From Agapetus fuscipes (lineage: Eukaryota > Arthropoda > Insecta > Trichoptera > Glossosomatidae): 64,000 nucleotides of DNA. How positions within the stretch are numbered: position 1 is the stretch's first letter; each line of letters opens with the position of its first letter. The stretch covers positions 3,658,001 through 3,722,000 of the forward strand of contig OX637334.1 of assembly GCA_951799405.1 (NCBI GenBank). Direction: 5' to 3'. The position numbers were made by a program, and so were the translations under genes. Positions 60,455-64,000 of this stretch are shown here, in pieces. Under the pieces are notes generated by a model. The model worked only from the letters and a program-made list of their open reading frames with translations, searched no databases and was not told the DNA's origin.

Positions 60455-60715
60455 ATTGCAACGCAAGCGCAACTAAGCTACGCATATAGACATATAGTGT
60501 AACTTCATGCCGCGTTATCTCTGAAGGGGTTGGCGTGTGGCCGGCCTTACGCCAACCACTTCAATTGAAGTGGGAGTTTTCCAGCTCCCAAGGGGCCTTT
60601 TACTCATTTCTTATGAAGGCTGAGTAAGCCTTGCAGGTATTTTATTTTAGTTATCGAAATAAGCACCGAAACGGGAAATCATTTCTGACACCCTCGGTGG
60701 GATTCGAACCACTCC
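60455..60715 (-). repeat. SINE-G, near full length
   Basis: 'aacgcaagcgcaactaagct' to 'gtgggattcgaacc'. It stops just beyond the B box, so half the tRNA-like head is missing. Confidence 0.85.
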
Positions 60716-60734
60716 ACCAAATGAAATATCGACC

Positions 60735-60838
60735 GGACTCTCACCTGTAAAAATAGATTCACTCACCATATGCAACCCCTTCGGGAAAACGTGGCAAAAA
60801 GTTACACTATACATGTAACTTAGCTGATTTGCGTTGCA
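60735..60838 (+). repeat. SINE-G, 3' end, inverted to the previous
   Basis: 'ctcacctgtaaaaatagatt', 'catatgcaaccccttcggg' and 'acatgtaacttagctg'. Confidence 0.75.
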
Positions 60839-61264
60839 AGATGGCAGCCCTAGCTGTGTGGGAATGGATATGAGAGAGAAAGATATGGCAGGAGAAGATA
60901 TGGGAGGAAAAGATCCGCGGGGATGAGACGTGGATAAAAAAAGATGTCCGCTTCGCCGGGTAGAAGTTGATTAGAGGGTGAAATTATGCTCTGGCACGAA
61001 AATGTACGGAGAATACTCAAGATGGGTTCTCGCGGCATGACACTGAGCAGGGAGCAGTGTACAGGTGAGGGTAGGGGGCTGACAAGGGTGGTAGACCTGG
61101 ATAGGGGGGGAGTAATATCCATTAAGATGAGGCTGGAAATATGAAAAACTACAACTTAAAAAATACGCTTCGAAGTGAAGATGGAAGGTTAAGGGAGGGT
61201 TAAGGTTAAGGGATATGGAAAATAATTAAATTAAGGAGACGGAATACTTTTTAAATGTGAAGGT
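60839..61264. other. No recognised feature; purine-rich
   Basis: Long A/G-rich stretch. The 90-codon minus frame is Ser/Pro/Leu-rich and not a known family. Some resemblance to LINE C-termini on the plus strand was not convincing. Confidence 0.4.
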
Positions 61265-61372
61265 TAGTCTAGTTGATAGCTCAATTGGTAAAATGCTTGC
61301 ATTCCGTGCCGTTGGATACGGTCCGATCTCCGCCGAGAGTGTCGGTTCGGTATTTATTTGTCTAAGAGCTAG
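61265..61372 (+). repeat. SINE-G, tRNA-like head
   Basis: 'gttgatagctcaattggtaa' (A box), 'gatacggtccgatctcc' at the B-box position and 'agagtgtcggttcgg'. Truncated after the head, where the palindrome begins. Confidence 0.75.
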
Positions 61373-61377
61373 ACGTA

Positions 61378-61528
61378 TGAAACCTTACCTCATCGACTAC
61401 CAGGCAGAGACATGGTCAGGCTGGTAGTTTGCATCGAGTACATGATTTTTTCACAGATCTGCCTTTTCCTATCCTGGAGCGTTTTGGATGCGGCCTCTTC
61501 AAAGAGGCCCAAAAAATGGTGCAAACTA
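61378..61528 (+). repeat. Partial extra end of the long palindrome
   Basis: 'gaaaccttacctcatcgact' and 'gagcgttttggatgcggc' repeat, in shorter form, the outer end of the left arm that follows. It includes its own inverted pair 'gtagtttgca' and 'tgcaaactac'. Confidence 0.7.
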
Positions 61529-62861
61529 CCTCATCGACTACTAGGCAGAGACTAGTAAGAGGTGATGCTCCATATTAATTACCTGCTTTTTGCATAAAAA
61601 AAATATTCCAAACCTGGAGCGTTTTGAATGCGGCTATTTTTTTGTAAATTATAAAAAACGATCTTTTGAAGTTAGTTGTATGGGCCATGGAAATAAAGTA
61701 AAAAAGTATGTCACTACATACATTACTTGTAATAAGAAGATAAACATACTACAAATTTGTATTTCCAACCCTTCTTGTTCAGGAGAAAAGAGGGTAAAAT
61801 GTTATTTGTTACAATATATTTTATAACTCAAAAACAAAAAAGAAAATGTGATATTTTTTTACGTCAAATATAAGAACATAATTTTTTATACAATAATGAT
61901 TTCTTACATATTCTTGCTATCTGCTGTAGTTTCAGAGCATTTTCCAAAAAACTTTACTGCAGTTCCCGTTTTTGGTTCAAAATTCGGTTTGAACGCCTTA
62001 GTATTTTATTTTAAAAAATTGTAAAAAATACCATCACCTAGGTCCTAGAAGATTAAATTTCCTTTAAAATTCTATGAATACTTACTATTTTATTGTGAAA
62101 GGATTGTATGTTATAGCGGTTTAACTTTTGTAACATATTTTGATGGTTGTATATAAGTACCTACCTATCTAGCACGAGTATATGCGTAATATTATGATGA
62201 TTTCATATTATCATCATAATATCACGCAAAATATGTTACCACAAGATTAACCGCTATTCTGTTCAAACCTTTCAAAATAAAATAGTTCATATACATACAG
62301 TTTTACAGGCAATTTAATCATCTAGGGAATGATATTTTTTATATATTTTTGCAATCAAACACTAAGGCGTTCAAACCGGATTTTGACCAAAAAACGGAAA
62401 ACGCCGTAACGGTTTTTGGGAAAATATTTCACTTCAAAATTTATTTTCTCTGAAACTATAGCAGATAGCAAGAATATGTAAGATATTATTATTGTATAAA
62501 AATTTATGTTCTTATATTTGACGTATAAAAATATCATATTTTATTTTTTGTTTTTGAATTATAAAATATATTGTAAAAAATAACATTTTACCCCCCTTTC
62601 TCCTGAACAAGAAGGGTTGGAAATACAAATTTGTAGTATGTTTATCCTCTTATTACAAGTAATGTATGTAGTATAATATTTTTTTACTTTATTTCCATAG
62701 CTCATACAACTAACTTCAAAAGATCGTTTTTTATAATTTACAAAAAAATGGCCGCATTCAAAACGCTCCAGGTTTGGAATATTAATTTTTGTGCTAAAAG
62801 CAGGTAATCAATGTGGAGCATCATCTCTTACTAGTCTCTGCCTGGTAGAAATGAGGTAAGG
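61529..62861. mobile_element. Long palindromic foldback element, about 1.33 kb
   Basis: The left arm (61529 to about 62195) is mirrored by the right arm (about 62203-62861). Sample pairs: 'ggcagagactagtaagag' against 'ctcttactagtctctgcc', 'acctggagcgttttgaatgc' against its complement at about 62756, and 'gtttgaacgccttagt' against 'actaaggcgttcaaac'. The centre is at 'gatgatttcatattatcatc'. The arms look about 90% alike or better. The frame at 61590-61826 (and its mirror) has no known family. Transcription through it would give a very long hairpin RNA. Confidence 0.88.
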
Positions 62862-62970
62862 TTTCGTGCGGCCGGCTCTTACACTATTATTCTTTTAACT
62901 TAGATGAACCTTAGGCGCTTGAAATTAAACGCAAGCGAACTAAGCTACTGACTGGACAGAAAAAAAACTT

Positions 62971-63215
62971 TTCTTGACTAATCGATAGTTCACTTTGCAC
63001 ATGTTACCCCTGTTTCAGGGAAGGTCGACAAGAGTTGCAGGGCTTATGTTCATATGACATTGGGTTTTTATGTTGGAAGTCCACATGAAAGCGCGAACTT
63101 ATACGTGTCTTCTTATGGGAATGCATGTAGTATGAATCAACTTATACTTTAGATTCACGTGTCTGCTTGTGCGCATGCATTCAATACGAATCTTTAATGT
63201 TCAGAAATATATCTT
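62971..63215 (+). repeat. RA, with partial repeat of the 3' end
   Basis: 'ttcttgactaatcgatagtt' start, deleted in the 5' third. The 'cgtgtctgcttgtg..gcatgcatt' portion occurs twice (about 63103 and 63158). Confidence 0.75.
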
Positions 63216-63254
63216 TAAATTAAGTATTACAAGTTCTTACTCTTATGGCTAACA

Positions 63255-63376
63255 TTTCAGACTTATTATCAGTTGGCAGTTGGTTCAATTCACACAGAAA
63301 TTGATTTCAAAATATGCTCTTCGCTGTGTTGAAAATTCATTTGTCATTATTGTAGACCGGTCACCAAAGCCTTATA
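63255..63376 (+). repeat. SINE-T, degenerate
   Basis: 'atggctaacatttcagac', 'atgctcttcgctgtgttgaa' and 'tgtagaccggtcaccaaa'. Confidence 0.6.
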
Positions 63377-63716
63377 CATAGTAGTACAGATTATTTAGTT
63401 TCAAAACTTAATCAGACCTAATGGCACAGAAAGCAGGTGCGACTTCTCAAAGTCAGAACTCCTTACTTTCCTGAGAGGCCTAAAAGCGGAGACTCGATAG
63501 TCTCTAGAGGCAAGTTGGAGGACGTGACAGAAATCGCTTCATCTGGTACCTAGTGAAATGACTAATTGGAACATGTCACTGTAGCCATCAATAAGGCTTA
63601 CTCAAGCCAGATCTAAAACCTCAGTGTACACCAAACAATAGTTGAAATTATGGTTCATCAAACTGGGGTACGCGATCTGTTTATTTATTACTCTTTGTTA
63701 TCTTTAACTGAAAACT
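63377..63716. other. No recognised feature
   Basis: No domain, array or repeat family found. Confidence 0.5.
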
Positions 63717-63832
63717 TGCGGAGTTATTGTTCATTCGAGATTTGTTTTTTAGTTTGTTAAATGACGTTATACAGCATATGTAAGCGCGAACTTAGACGAG
63801 TCTGTTTGTGGGCATGCATTTTGAAAAATGAC
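63717..63832 (+). repeat. RA, 3' part
   Basis: 'gttattgttcattcgagatt', 'catatgtaagcgcgaactta' and 'gtgggcatgcatttt'. Confidence 0.7.
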
Positions 63833-64000
63833 AAAATATGTTTGTGACTTTTTTAATGGATATATTAAAGAAGTGATATGGAAACAAACATTTTTCTTTT
63901 TAACATTTTTTATTTATTTATGAAGAAAATACTATATAAAAATATGAGACATAATAGCATAGAAAAAACCAAAGAAAAAAATAATAAATTGCATTAAAAC

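Noticed and set aside
60839..61140. Additional LINE C-terminus or a Ser/Pro-rich host protein
   Set aside because: The purine-rich strand gives such frames by composition, and no motif order matches.

Overview
This is AT-rich eukaryotic DNA, most likely from an arthropod and probably an insect. The clues are a Jockey-type reverse transcriptase relic, TATA plus TCAGT-like initiator promoters in two solo LTRs, a 5S rRNA-derived repeat head, tRNA-derived SINEs and very many MITEs. I cannot name the species. I found no complete host gene in 64 kb. Every long open frame is a transposon relic, a tandem array or chance, except for two short exon-like stretches (40267-40460 and 46414-46473) and one promoter-like stretch (55682-55835), all of low certainty.

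The window is a dense mosaic of layered mobile elements. The commonest is an unnamed family, here called repeat A (RA): about 255 bp, with a (TTAGA)n tail and more than 40 copies or fragments on both strands. Three tRNA-like SINE families occur: SINE-G (Gly- or Trp-like head), SINE-T (Thr-like head, (ATT)n tail) and SINE-L (Leu/Ser-like head). SINE-T and SINE-G are fused into chimeric dimers, and one SINE-T is headed by a 5S rRNA-like sequence (1167-1592). LINE relics are all C-terminal reverse transcriptase ends: a Jockey-type relic (53010-53868), an L2/CR1-like end (51116-51743, nested in RA), and several copies of a family whose C-terminus reads GRGRPRK followed by a basic tail. Two solo LTRs of one family carry 4-bp target duplications (25058-25564 and 43857-44255). 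DNA elements include a hAT-type element with an 8-bp duplication (56361-56886), a 764-bp TIR element with repeated subterminal motifs (22301-23064) and a palindrome of about 1.3 kb (61529-62861).

The most interesting system is a set of short hairpin retroelements at about 6.9, 13.4-13.9, 26.7, 43.4 and 48.3 kb. They carry hammerhead-ribozyme-like cores (CUGANGA - stem II - GAAAC). They are often arranged as inverted or tandem modules with 11-12 bp target duplications, as expected of Penelope-like element terminal repeats. Three of them sit in the middle of SINE-L copies.

Layout: 0-4 kb SINE and LINE relics; 4.1-5.5 kb a satellite of about 137 bp units; 5.5-15 kb SINEs, RA, ribozyme-like elements and a GC-rich island (14.6-14.9 kb); 15-25 kb RA, foldback MITEs and the 764-bp TIR element; 25-37 kb a solo LTR, SINE chimeras and LINE relics; 37-39.2 kb a degenerate array of about 300 bp units; 39-46 kb MITEs, a solo LTR and nested SINEs; 46.8-47.8 kb a 31-bp minisatellite; 48-58 kb SINE-L, LINE relics and the hAT element; 58.2-59.1 kb a 15-bp minisatellite split by RA; 61.3-62.9 kb the long palindrome.
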